Source: Pacificoceanicola sp049341065 (lineage in GTDB: Bacteria; Pseudomonadota; Alphaproteobacteria; Rhodobacterales; Rhodobacteraceae). Taken from it: DNA of 64,000 nt. The translations under genes and the position numbers were made by a program. Location of the stretch: NCBI RefSeq assembly GCF_049341065.1, contig NZ_JBMPIX010000001.1, positions 62,001 through 126,000 on the forward strand. Direction: 5' to 3'. Position 1 is the stretch's first letter; each line of letters begins with the position of its first letter. Below are positions 53,611 to 61,203 of this stretch, one piece after another. The notes beneath the pieces were generated by a model. The model saw nothing but the letters and a program-made list of their open reading frames with translations, did not search any database and was not told the DNA's origin.

Positions 53611-54162
53611 ATGACACCGCAAGAGGAAATAGAAGAGCTGATCGCGCGCGTCGCCATGGGCGACAGAAAAGCCTTTCAAAGGCTGTATGAACGCACGTCG
53701 GCGAAACTTTTTGGCGTCTGCCTGCGTGTGTTGAAATCACAAGCTTTGGCCGAAGAGGTGTTGCAAGAGGTTTTCCTGCGCATCTGGAACCGCGCCGGGC
53801 AATACCGTGCCAATGGATACTCGCCGATGACCTGGCTGATCACAGTGACCCGAAATGCCGCCGTTGACCGGCTGCGCCAACTGGCGCGGCAGGGCCATGT
53901 GGCGGATGTGGATGATCTGGCCGGGCGTCTGGCCGATCCCGGCCCCGGCCCCGAAGCGCAGACCGTGGCGCGCGATGAGGCGCGTCTGCTGAATGAGTGT
54001 CTGGCCGAATTGCCGCCCAACCGCGCCGAGATGGTGCGCGGGGCCTATCTGGACGGGGCTTCCTACGCCGATCTGGCCGCCGCCACCGGGGTCAAGCTGA
54101 ACACGGTGCGCACATGGCTGCGCCGCAGCCTGATGCAATTGCGGGAGTGTCTGAGCTCATGA
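53611..54162 (+). CDS. ECF sigma factor (SigK-like)
   Basis: The 183-residue sigma-70-family protein has region 2 (AFQRLYERTSAKLFGVCLRV, ALAEEVLQEVFLRIWNRAGQ, NGYSPMTWLITVTRNAAVDR). Region 4 is LPPNRAEMVRGAYLDGASYA then DLAAATGVKLNTVRTWLRRS. No region 3 is present, as for ECF factors. The ATG at 53611 is preferred. It overlaps the anti-sigma gene by 4 bases (ATGA), so the two are translationally coupled. The following fasciclin gene suggests the SigK/RskA type known from actinobacteria. Targets are unknown. Confidence 0.93.
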   Translation: MTPQEEIEELIARVAMGDRKAFQRLYERTSAKLFGVCLRVLKSQALAEEVLQEVFLRIWNRAGQYRANGYSPMTWLITVTRNAAVDRLRQLARQGHVADVDDLAGRLADPGPGPEAQTVARDEARLLNECLAELPPNRAEMVRGAYLDGASYADLAAATGVKLNTVRTWLRRSLMQLRECLSS

Positions 54163-54857
54163 GCGTGCAGGATGATACCGATCTTCCCGGCGGTTGGGAG
54201 GCCATGGCGGCAGAATACGTGCTGGGCCTGTTGTCCGAGGATGAGCGTGCCGCTTTCGAGGCGCAGATGGAGGCTGACCCGGAGCTTGAACAGGACGTTG
54301 CCGCCTGGGCAGAATATTTCGCCAGTTTCACCGACCCGCTTCAAGAGCAAGCCCCGCCGCCGCAGCTTTGGCGCCGGATCGAAGCACAGGCCTTGGGACG
54401 GGAAAAGCGGCAACCGCTGTGGCGCATGCTTTGGCCCTATATCGGCGGCGCGGTTGTTGGGGCGGCTGTTACCTGGGCTGTCTACACCTCGGGCATGCTG
54501 ACCGATCAGACCGAGCCTCATCTTTACGCGGACCTCGTGGCGCAAGAGCAGGGGCTTGTTCTGTTGGCGCATTGGGCGCCGGACAGCGAAACCTTTATGT
54601 TGCGGCGCGACGTTGGCAGCTTTCCGACCCAGGCATCTTATGAAATCTGGGTGATCCCGGCTCCGGATGCCGCGCCGGTGTCGGTTGGACTGATGACCGA
54701 GGCCGGGTTGACCCAGATCCCTGTGCCCAATGCCCTGATCCCGATCATGCAGCCCGGCGCGACCGTGGCAATCTCGGAAGAGCCTTTGGGCGGCTCGCCA
54801 ACCGGAGCACCGACCGGGCCGGTTCTGGCCACTGGGCCGCTGAGCATCCGCAGCTAA
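54159..54857 (+). CDS. RskA-like anti-sigma factor
   Basis: The 232-residue protein has an N-terminal anti-sigma domain (AAEYVLGLLSEDERAAFEAQ), one membrane helix at about residues 91-110 (IGGAVVGAAVTWAVYTSGML), and a periplasmic RskA domain ending in the typical PTGAPTGPVLATGPL. The RskA domain type partners SigK-like sigma factors. The whole protein has no cysteine, so direct thiol sensing, as proposed for some anti-sigmas, is excluded here. Regulated proteolysis in the membrane is the usual release mechanism in this family. Confidence 0.9.
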   Translation: MSVQDDTDLPGGWEAMAAEYVLGLLSEDERAAFEAQMEADPELEQDVAAWAEYFASFTDPLQEQAPPPQLWRRIEAQALGREKRQPLWRMLWPYIGGAVVGAAVTWAVYTSGMLTDQTEPHLYADLVAQEQGLVLLAHWAPDSETFMLRRDVGSFPTQASYEIWVIPAPDAAPVSVGLMTEAGLTQIPVPNALIPIMQPGATVAISEEPLGGSPTGAPTGPVLATGPLSIRS

Positions 54858-55043
54858 GCGTTTGGACCTAGGGGCGGCGCGCGCAAATGCGCACTGCGCT
54901 GCGCTGGTGTTTGGCTCTGATTGGCTCCTCACGGTCCTGTGAACATTTTCTTGAAATTCTTTGAAACTTCGTCGTCCGGCCCGCCGTGTCTGTTCTCGAC
55001 CCAACCGAAAACGGTGGGGAAACCAGAACCAGGAGGATGAAGA

Positions 55044-55601
55044 ATGATCCGTTTTGCAACTTTCGCCTATGCGGCCACCGCCGTTCTTGCCGCCACGGCG
55101 GCCTTTGCCCAAGCCAAGAACCCGATGGTCGGCGGTGCACCAATGTACGCCAACAAGACCATTGTCGAGAATGCCGTGAACTCCAAGGACCACGAGACAC
55201 TGGTTGCCGCCGTCAAGCAGGCAGGCCTTGTGGACACGCTGAATTCGGAAGGGCCGTTCACCGTATTCGCCCCGACCGACCGCGCCTTTTCCAAGATCTC
55301 GGACGACAGCCTGAACCAGTTGATGATGGACGAACACAAGGCGCAACTGGCCAAGATTCTCGCCTGCCATGTGGTTGCAACCAGCGCCATGTCCGACGCC
55401 ATTGCCGGGATGATCGCGGCGGATGGTGGAATGCACCCGGTGCCCACCGTGGGCGGCTGCACGCTTCAGGCCAAGATGGACGGCGATGACATCCTGCTGA
55501 TCGACGAAAACGGCCGCGAGGCGAAAGTGACCATCGCCGACGTGCGTCAATCCAACGGTGTCATTCACGTGATCGACCGGGTTCTGTTGCCTGCCCAATA
55601 A
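55044..55601 (+). CDS. Exported fasciclin-domain protein
   Basis: The 185-residue protein has a signal peptide (TFAYAATAVLAATAAFAQA) and one fasciclin (FAS1) domain. H1 is GPFTVFAPTDRAFSKI and H2 is NGVIHVIDRVLLP; both are textbook. FAS1 domains mediate adhesion or scaffolding. It carries two Cys (LACHVV and GGCTLQ). GGAGGA precedes the ATG. It lies 186 bases downstream of the anti-sigma gene, where TGAAAC-N17-CGTGTC is a possible ECF promoter. The mycobacterial SigK regulon contains FAS1 proteins, which makes this gene the likely target of the adjacent sigma factor. Confidence 0.92.
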   Translation: MIRFATFAYAATAVLAATAAFAQAKNPMVGGAPMYANKTIVENAVNSKDHETLVAAVKQAGLVDTLNSEGPFTVFAPTDRAFSKISDDSLNQLMMDEHKAQLAKILACHVVATSAMSDAIAGMIAADGGMHPVPTVGGCTLQAKMDGDDILLIDENGREAKVTIADVRQSNGVIHVIDRVLLPAQ

Positions 55602-55811
55602 GAGGCAGGGAAGCGGCGTCCCCAGTGCAACTCTGGCACCGCTGATCTGGCCGGGATCAACCCCCCTTGATAAACCCGGTCAGCCCTTTGCACCTTTGCG
55701 CTGTTGTGTTCTCAGTGTGTGACTGATCCCAAAGTGCTCGCGCAATTGTGCAAGGCCCCCGGCTTGCCCTCAGGGCGCCGGGGGCGCATTTTTCAAGGAA
55801 AGGAGTTTGTC
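55602..55811 (+). promoter_or_regulatory. Structured 210-base leader before msrB, ending in a terminator-like hairpin
   Basis: CCAG/CTGG (55622-55636) forms a small hairpin. A second is built from CTGA, CCGGG and ATCAA pairing with TTGAT, CCCGG and TCAG (55642-55683). The last is GCCCCCGGC at 55755-55763 with GCCGGGGGC at 55777-55785, followed by TTTTT (55789-55793), only 19 bases before the msrB ATG. No promoter can fit after it, so msrB must be read through it, which is the layout of an attenuator. No known riboswitch class was recognised. Confidence 0.6.
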
Positions 55812-56282
55812 ATGAACCGCCGCAGATTTTTCTACAGTGCCAGCGCCGCAACCGCTGTGCTTGCCCTGACCCGGCCCGCAATGGCCGCCAGCAAATCCTT
55901 CGAAGTGACACGCACAAAAGCCGAGTGGAAAGCGATGCTGACCCCGCTGGAGTACAAGGTCATGCGCGAAGAAGGCACCGAACGTGCGTTTACTTCGCCG
56001 CTTAACGACAACAAGAAAGCCGGGACGTACCTGTGCAAAGGCTGCGATCTGCCGGTCTATTCCTCAGAGCACAAGTTCGACAGCGGCACAGGTTGGCCAT
56101 CGTTCTACAAGGCCCTCGCGAATGGTATCGAGACCAAGCCCGACCGCTCCTTGTTCGGCGTGCGCACCGAATGCCATTGCCGCAGGTGCGGCTCGCACCT
56201 TGGTCATATCTTTGATGATGGCCCAAAGCCCACCGGCAAACGCCACTGCATCAACGGCGTCAGCCTGAAATTCTCTGCGTGA
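55812..56282 (+). CDS. msrB: Tat-exported methionine-R-sulfoxide reductase MsrB
   Basis: MsrB reduces methionine-R-sulfoxide in proteins. The 156-residue precursor has a twin-arginine signal (NRRRFFYSASAATAVLALT), so the enzyme is probably periplasmic. Zinc ligands are C75/C78 (LCKGCDLP) and C123/C126 (HCRRCGSHLGH). The catalytic Cys is C146 in KRHCINGVSLKF. GTGWPSFYKAL is the family core. The ATG at 55812 follows AAAGGAG. It is downstream of the sigma/anti-sigma/fasciclin genes and probably part of the same envelope-stress response. A periplasmic electron donor would be needed; none is nearby. Confidence 0.94.
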   Translation: MNRRRFFYSASAATAVLALTRPAMAASKSFEVTRTKAEWKAMLTPLEYKVMREEGTERAFTSPLNDNKKAGTYLCKGCDLPVYSSEHKFDSGTGWPSFYKALANGIETKPDRSLFGVRTECHCRRCGSHLGHIFDDGPKPTGKRHCINGVSLKFSA

Positions 56283-56322
56283 TCGCGGTATAATTCGTTA
56301 TCAACACTGGCTGAAACGGAAA

Positions 56323-56360
56323 CGGACATCAGGCGTGTGATGAAGCACGTCTGATGTCCG
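56323..56360. repeat. Perfect inverted repeat (15-bp stem) downstream of msrB
   Basis: CGGACATCAG (56323-56332) pairs with CTGATGTCCG (56351-56360), and the inner bases GCGTG/CACGT extend the stem with one G-U pair around an 8-nt loop. No T-run follows. It could be a transcript-end stabiliser or a protein-binding site. The rest of the 236-base gap between msrB and the J-domain gene shows no gene. Confidence 0.6.
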
Positions 56361-56518
56361 TCGAGCACCCGTGAGTGGATTATCGTGTCCAGACCTGTAA
56401 TTGATCTGCATCTTTCTTAAAGCTACTACAACCGTAGCTTGTACGTCCAGCGAAATATCACAATGTGTGAATTATTGCCGATGCCGCAGGGGGCGCATTG
56501 GCGCCCCCGCACGTCAAA

Positions 56519-57142
56519 TCATTTGAAGCTTCGGCTGTCCTTGATCTGATCCCAAGCCCAGACCACTTGCTGCAACTGCTCTTCCTGAGAGCGGTCGCCG
56601 CCGTTCATGTCCGGATGCAGAACCTTGATCAGTTTTTTGTAGGCTTTGCGGATTTCGGCCTTGGTCATATGATCCTCGGCTTCAAGAATATCAATGGCTT
56701 TACGCTCGGTCGGCGGCAGTTTGCGCCCGCCACCTGCTTTGCGGCCCGGATTGCGCGTGGCATTGTTGCCCAGCACCTGGTGCGGATCCTCGATGCCCAG
56801 ACGGGCCCAGGCCTTGGCCTCGGGGTCGCGCCATTCCTTGGTCTTGCGCTCCCAAACTTTATCGGCGCTTTCTTGCGCATTCATCTCGGCTTCGGTCTTG
56901 CCGTCAAAGAAGCTCCACTTAGAGTTGTATTCGCGCACATGGTCCTTACAGAACCAAAAAAAGTCGTCCAGCACGTCCGGTGCTTTGGGCGCGCGAAATT
57001 TGCCGGGTTCGTCACATCCATCATGGTCGCAGACGCGCGTCGAGGTTTCCTGTTCCCCCGACATGCTTCGGCGTCCGCGCGGGTTCTTTTTCTTCGCGGA
57101 TTTGATCGACATGTCAAAACCGAAGGGGTCTGATCTGCTCAT
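56519..57142 (-). CDS. J-domain protein with N-terminal Cys/His cluster
   Basis: The C-terminal ~65 residues form a DnaJ J-domain (MTKAEIRKAYKKLIKVLHPD, with the HPD motif, then QLQQVVWAWDQIKD), which stimulates DnaK-type ATPases. There is no Gly/Phe region or classical zinc finger, so it is a type III J-protein. Residues 37-70 contain VCDHDGCDEPGKF and WFCKDHV, a possible zinc-binding C-x4-C...C-x2-H group. The 207-residue layout is common in alphaproteobacteria. It is divergent from bolA. Confidence 0.88.
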   Translation of the reverse strand: MSRSDPFGFDMSIKSAKKKNPRGRRSMSGEQETSTRVCDHDGCDEPGKFRAPKAPDVLDDFFWFCKDHVREYNSKWSFFDGKTEAEMNAQESADKVWERKTKEWRDPEAKAWARLGIEDPHQVLGNNATRNPGRKAGGGRKLPPTERKAIDILEAEDHMTKAEIRKAYKKLIKVLHPDMNGGDRSQEEQLQQVVWAWDQIKDSRSFK

Positions 57143-57216
57143 GGTCCACACCTTTTCGACTCGGAGGCCAGAGTGTAGACTAATCCCACCGAGTTTACAG
57201 GGGGCAGGGCGGAAAA

Positions 57217-57477
57217 ATGTCGAAAGCTGATCACATTCAAGAACGCTTACATCAGGCCTTTGCCCCGGTGCACCTGGAGGTGCGCAATGACAGCGCCAAA
57301 CATGCCGGTCACGCCGGGCACGACGGATCAGGCGAAAGCCATTTCCACGTCGAAATCCGGTCCAAGGCTTTCACAGGCCAGTCGCGCATCGCCCGCCACC
57401 GTGCGGTGCACAAGGCGCTTGGGCCGGATCTGGTGGCGTCCATCCACGCGCTGTCACTGGACATCGGAACGCCCTGA
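57217..57477 (+). CDS. bolA: BolA family protein
   Basis: BolA proteins have a KH-like fold and cooperate with monothiol glutaredoxins in iron-sulfur handling, and can affect transcription. The 86-residue protein has the signature FHVEIRSKAFTGQSRIARHR and AVHKALGPDLV. A His-rich insertion HAGHAGHDGSGESHFH precedes it, which may bind metal together with glutaredoxin. AGGGCGG precedes the ATG. The J-domain gene diverges from it with 74 bases between. Confidence 0.93.
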   Translation: MSKADHIQERLHQAFAPVHLEVRNDSAKHAGHAGHDGSGESHFHVEIRSKAFTGQSRIARHRAVHKALGPDLVASIHALSLDIGTP

Positions 57478-57639
57478 GGGCCCAGTCAGGCGAGGGCGCA
57501 GAAGCACGCGGTCAGCGATGTGGTGTCACCGAATTTGCCGGGTCAGGGCGGTTGTGTCGCGGCGCGCACCCTTGCCTTGTGTGACCATGTCATTTGGGTC
57601 ATTCGCGTAACTCAAACGGCAAAATTCCGCGCTAAAAAA

Positions 57640-57664
57640 AGGGCGGGCCTTGCGGCCACGCCCT
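57640..57664 (-). terminator. Strong terminator-like hairpin facing the gatB side
   Basis: AGGGCGGGCC (57640-57649) pairs with GGCCACGCCCT (57654-57664), with one bulge, around TTGC. On the minus strand the stem is followed directly by TTTTTTT (57634-57640), an excellent terminator. On the plus strand it is followed by a T-rich stretch and could also end bolA. It implies that something is transcribed leftward across 57665-58118, either gatB readthrough or an unnoticed RNA. Confidence 0.75.
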
Positions 57665-58118
57665 CTGTTTCTTTATAAAACAAACGGATTAAATCCCCCT
57701 GTCAAAATTTATTGTTGCACGCCCCGAAAATCTTGAGACAACCCGACCAATACTTTGCCGGTAACACTAAAGTAGCATCTCTTTTTAGTGGGTCGTAAGT
57801 CAAGTATTCCTTACTTTTTTGCAGTTCGCTTCTTGTGTCAGGAAACCATCTGTGGTGTATCTGGGCCGCGTGGCCGCAACATAAGGATAATGTTCCGGAC
57901 CGCCTTGCTGCCAAGATAACAGGCAATCATCTTAAAAAAGCCGCATTGTCTTCCGGGTGATTCGCTCTTTGATCGCTCAACTCAAGCATAGGTTGAACGA
58001 GTGTAAACGCCGATTGACAAGGTGGTCAGGCTGATTATCACGCGGAATGAGCAATAACTTGCCGTAGGGTAAGTGGACATTATCCGCCCAGCTAAAACAC
58101 CGAACGGCAAGCGCCGGG
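57665..58118. other. AT-rich gene-poor island between bolA and gatB
   Basis: This ~450-base stretch is visibly richer in A and T than its surroundings. The 57478-57639 part before it also holds no gene I can support. A minus-strand reading frame at 57702-57926 (74 codons from TTG, product containing ELQKSKEYLTYDPLKRDATL) has codon use unlike neighbours, and no ribosome site was found. A TTGACA at 58014-58019 faces right. I cannot support a protein gene; a small RNA, a decayed foreign insert or a gatB 3' UTR are possible. Confidence 0.5.
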
Positions 58119-59633
58119 TCACAGACCCAGCTTTGCACTCACGATTTCATTGACCGCTTTCGGGTTGGCCTTGCCGCCGGTTGCCTTCATGACCTGACCA
58201 ACGAACCAGCCCGCAAGCTTGGGGTTCGCTTTGGCCTTTTCGACCTGAGCGGGGTTGGCAGCGATGATCTCGTCCACCGCAGACTCGATCGCGCCGGTAT
58301 CGGTGACCTGTTTCATGCCACGCTCTTCGACGATGGCTTCGGGGTCTCCGCCCTCTGTATAGACGATCTCGAACAGGTCCTTGGCAATCTTGCCGCTGAT
58401 CGCATCGGACTTGATCAGCTTGACGATCCCAGCCAGTTGCGAAGGCGATACGGGGCTGTCGTCGATGGAGTGATCTTCCTTCTTCAGACGGCCAAAGAGT
58501 TCGTTGATCACCCAGTTGGCGGCAAGCTTGCCATCGCCCGCTTCACCTGCCACGGCCTCGAAATAGCTGGCGTTCGCCACTTCGGCGGTCAGCACCGAGG
58601 CGTCATATTCGGACAGCCCGAAGTCTTTGACAAAGCGCGCCTTTTTTTCATCGGGCAGTTCCGGCAGGCTGGCCTGAATATCGTCCACCCAAGCCTGCTC
58701 GATTTCGAGCGGCAGCAGGTCCGGATCGGGGAAATAGCGATAATCATGCGCCTCTTCCTTGGATCGCATCGACCGGGTTTCGTTCTTGTCGGCGTCGTAC
58801 AGGCGAGTTTCCTGATCGATCGAACCGCCCGCTTCGAGAATGGCAATCTGGCGCTTGGCCTCATAATCAATTGCCATCTGGATAAAGCGCATGGAGTTCA
58901 TGTTCTTGATCTCGCAGCGCGTCCCAAGATGCGAAAAGTCCTGCGTTTCCTGATACTTCTCGTACTGACCGGGGCGGCAGACCGAGACGTTCACGTCGGC
59001 GCGCATATTGCCGTTCTGCATGTTGCCGTCGCAGGTGCCAAGGTAACGCAGGATCTGGCGCAGTTTGGCGAGATAGGCGGCGGCCTCTTCGGGGCCACGA
59101 ATGTCAGGGCGGGACACGATCTCCATCAGCGCAACACCGGTGCGGTTCAGGTCCACGAACGACAGGTTCGGGTCCATGTCGTGGATCGACTTGCCTGCGT
59201 CCTGTTCCACGTGGATGCGTTCGATACGCACCAGACGGGCGATCCCCGGTTCCATGTCGACGATCACTTCGCCTTCGCCCACCAGCGGGTGGTAAAGCTG
59301 GCTGATCTGATAGCCCTGCGGCAGGTCGGGATAGAAATAGTTCTTGCGGTCGAAGGCGGACTTCAAGTTGATCTCGGCTTTCAGGCCCAGACCGGTGCGC
59401 ACCGCCTGTTCGATGCAGTATTCGTTGATGACGGGCAGCATGCCGGGCATGGCCGCGTCCACAAAGGCCACGTTCGAGTTCGGCTCGGCGCCGAATTTTG
59501 TCGAAGCGCCGGAGAACAACTTGGATTTGGAGGCCACCTGTGCGTGTACCTCCATGCCGATGACCAGTTCCCAATCATGCTTGGCTCCCGCGATGATCTT
59601 GGGTTTGGGGGACTCGAATGTCAGATCCAGCAT
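58119..59633 (-). CDS. gatB: GatB, Asp-tRNA(Asn)/Glu-tRNA(Gln) amidotransferase subunit B
   Basis: GatB binds the mischarged tRNA and, with GatA and GatC, amidates Glu-tRNA(Gln) or Asp-tRNA(Asn). The N-terminal kinase-like core has WELVIGMEVHAQVASKSKLF, NSNVAFVDAAMPGMLP and RKNYFYPDLPQGYQISQ. The C-terminal YqeY-like tail has AGWFVGQVMKATGGKANPKAV. The 504-residue length is standard. gatA and gatC are not in the window, so the subunit genes are dispersed here, as in many alphaproteobacteria. Confidence 0.97.
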   Translation of the reverse strand: MLDLTFESPKPKIIAGAKHDWELVIGMEVHAQVASKSKLFSGASTKFGAEPNSNVAFVDAAMPGMLPVINEYCIEQAVRTGLGLKAEINLKSAFDRKNYFYPDLPQGYQISQLYHPLVGEGEVIVDMEPGIARLVRIERIHVEQDAGKSIHDMDPNLSFVDLNRTGVALMEIVSRPDIRGPEEAAAYLAKLRQILRYLGTCDGNMQNGNMRADVNVSVCRPGQYEKYQETQDFSHLGTRCEIKNMNSMRFIQMAIDYEAKRQIAILEAGGSIDQETRLYDADKNETRSMRSKEEAHDYRYFPDPDLLPLEIEQAWVDDIQASLPELPDEKKARFVKDFGLSEYDASVLTAEVANASYFEAVAGEAGDGKLAANWVINELFGRLKKEDHSIDDSPVSPSQLAGIVKLIKSDAISGKIAKDLFEIVYTEGGDPEAIVEERGMKQVTDTGAIESAVDEIIAANPAQVEKAKANPKLAGWFVGQVMKATGGKANPKAVNEIVSAKLGL

Positions 59634-59717
59634 GAGACGCTCCTTGGCTCGATATGCGCATGGGTTCTAGGACTTTGGCGCAAGCTGGGCAAGGGGCGGG
59701 GAGGGGCCTTTTCCCGA

Positions 59718-60968
59718 TCAGTCGATACGGGGCATTTGCAGCCCCTGAGGGGTAAAGACCAGACGGCGCCCGCCGTCCAGAAGCGGCGCGAAATGTTCGG
59801 CCAGCGCCGAATAGGCCCGGGTGCGTCCGCGTTTCACGATGTCGCGGGGTTCGATCTCGACCTGGGCTTCGCGGCCCGGGGCCGGGGCCAGCGCCCAGAC
59901 CGCCGGGTGCAGCTCGTGCAGGTGGTCCTGTGCGATCCAGTTGAAGCAGTCCGAAATCCGCGCCTGCACCGTTCCGGGCGCCGAGGCGCGCGAGGCCGTC
60001 ATCCCGGTGAAGGCGGCCAAACGGTTGACCATGTCCTGACCGGGATGGCGCGACAGGATGTCATGCAGCCCTTCGGAAAAGAGATCGGCGTCCAGCCACC
60101 GCAGGGCGTTGGGTTCCCGTTCGATGGCGCCCATCATGATCCAGCTGTACCCGCCCATGCCCCAGACATCGGCTGTTCGCGTGGCGGTGCGGCGGGCTTC
60201 GCGGTCCAGTATCTCGCGGTTGCCAAAACGACGGGGCAGAAGATCACGGCCAAAGGCGCGCAGGTGATCGGGGTTTGTCGGCTCCAGATCAATCAGGTCT
60301 TCGTAGTCGTCCGCGACGCGCTGCGCCGGGCGCGGATCAACCTCCAGCACGCGGCACCGCACGTCGGCCCAAAGCGCCGATTGCGTCTCGAACGGATCAA
60401 AACGGTCGGCCTGCTCGGCGGCAAGCCCCATGTGTTCGACAAAGGCCATCTGGCGCGGCGGCGACAGATCGCTCTGGCGCGAGGCGCCAGCCCAGGCGCG
60501 TGCCAGATCGATATGCGCCATCGCGACGACATAGGCGATGGCGGGGCATTCGGGCAGGTCGTCCATGTTGATTTCAAGCGTTGCCAGAATCGCGCGGGCC
60601 GCTTCGGATTCGCCCTTCCTTACAGCCGAGCGGCCTGCTTCGACCGCATCTGCGCGCGCGCCTTCGGCCAGAAGCGATGCAACCGAACGCAGGCCCTTGG
60701 TCAACACCCGGTTCTGATCGGCGGCACAGATTTCACGACCCAGCGTTTCCCATTCGTCCTGCCGGGCCAGAAACTGGCCGCGTTCGCGGAACGTCATAGC
60801 CGCCTGGTACGCCGGCGAGGGGTCACGCAGCGGGATCTCGATGCGCGGGCGCAGCGGCTGGACCGAGCGCGGCTCGGCCTTGGGCGCGGCGACAACCGGC
60901 GCCGACTCGGGCTTACGCAGGGTGAACCGGGACGTCAGAGAGCGCATGGAAGGCAACATTTCAGTCAT
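59718..60968 (-). CDS. Conserved-looking hypothetical protein (416 aa), helical
   Basis: I do not recognise this soluble, mainly alpha-helical protein. Its middle (residues ~80-240) has Ala-rich helices resembling TPR-like repeats (AVEAGRSAVRKGESEAARAI, MAHIDLARAWAGASR). Conserved-looking aromatic segments follow (DVWGMGGYSWIMMGAIE, ISDCFNWIAQDHLHELHPAV). It has no signal peptide. The ATG at 60968 is chosen because GAAGG lies 7 bases upstream; two earlier ATG codons lie too close to it. It sits 84 bases upstream of gatB on the same strand. Confidence 0.75.
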   Translation of the reverse strand: MTEMLPSMRSLTSRFTLRKPESAPVVAAPKAEPRSVQPLRPRIEIPLRDPSPAYQAAMTFRERGQFLARQDEWETLGREICAADQNRVLTKGLRSVASLLAEGARADAVEAGRSAVRKGESEAARAILATLEINMDDLPECPAIAYVVAMAHIDLARAWAGASRQSDLSPPRQMAFVEHMGLAAEQADRFDPFETQSALWADVRCRVLEVDPRPAQRVADDYEDLIDLEPTNPDHLRAFGRDLLPRRFGNREILDREARRTATRTADVWGMGGYSWIMMGAIEREPNALRWLDADLFSEGLHDILSRHPGQDMVNRLAAFTGMTASRASAPGTVQARISDCFNWIAQDHLHELHPAVWALAPAPGREAQVEIEPRDIVKRGRTRAYSALAEHFAPLLDGGRRLVFTPQGLQMPRID

Positions 60969-61203
60969 TGTCATGCCTTCAATTTGATCCGCAATACGGG
61001 CCAAATAGCGGCAAGACGGGGGAGTTCCCCTGACCTTCCTCCGGCAAATGCCTGTCAGGCGTTGCAGCTGGCCAGACAGTCAGTTTACGATAGGGGGACA
61101 ATGCCCGGTCCAAGCCGCTGAAAACGGGCAATAGGCGACAAATGACCACCCGCCGGGGGGTAGGGTTGATCGAATCCTCTGTATCGGGCAGTTTGCGCCG
61201 GTC

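Noticed and set aside
57702..57926. 74-codon minus-strand protein gene
   Set aside because: No ribosome site was found before its TTG, codon use is atypical and no motif was recognised. Kept only as part of the AT-rich island.
58437..61121. 894-codon plus-strand open frame across gatB and its neighbour
   Set aside because: It lies opposite two well-supported minus-strand genes and shows no domain; high GC makes long antisense frames common here.
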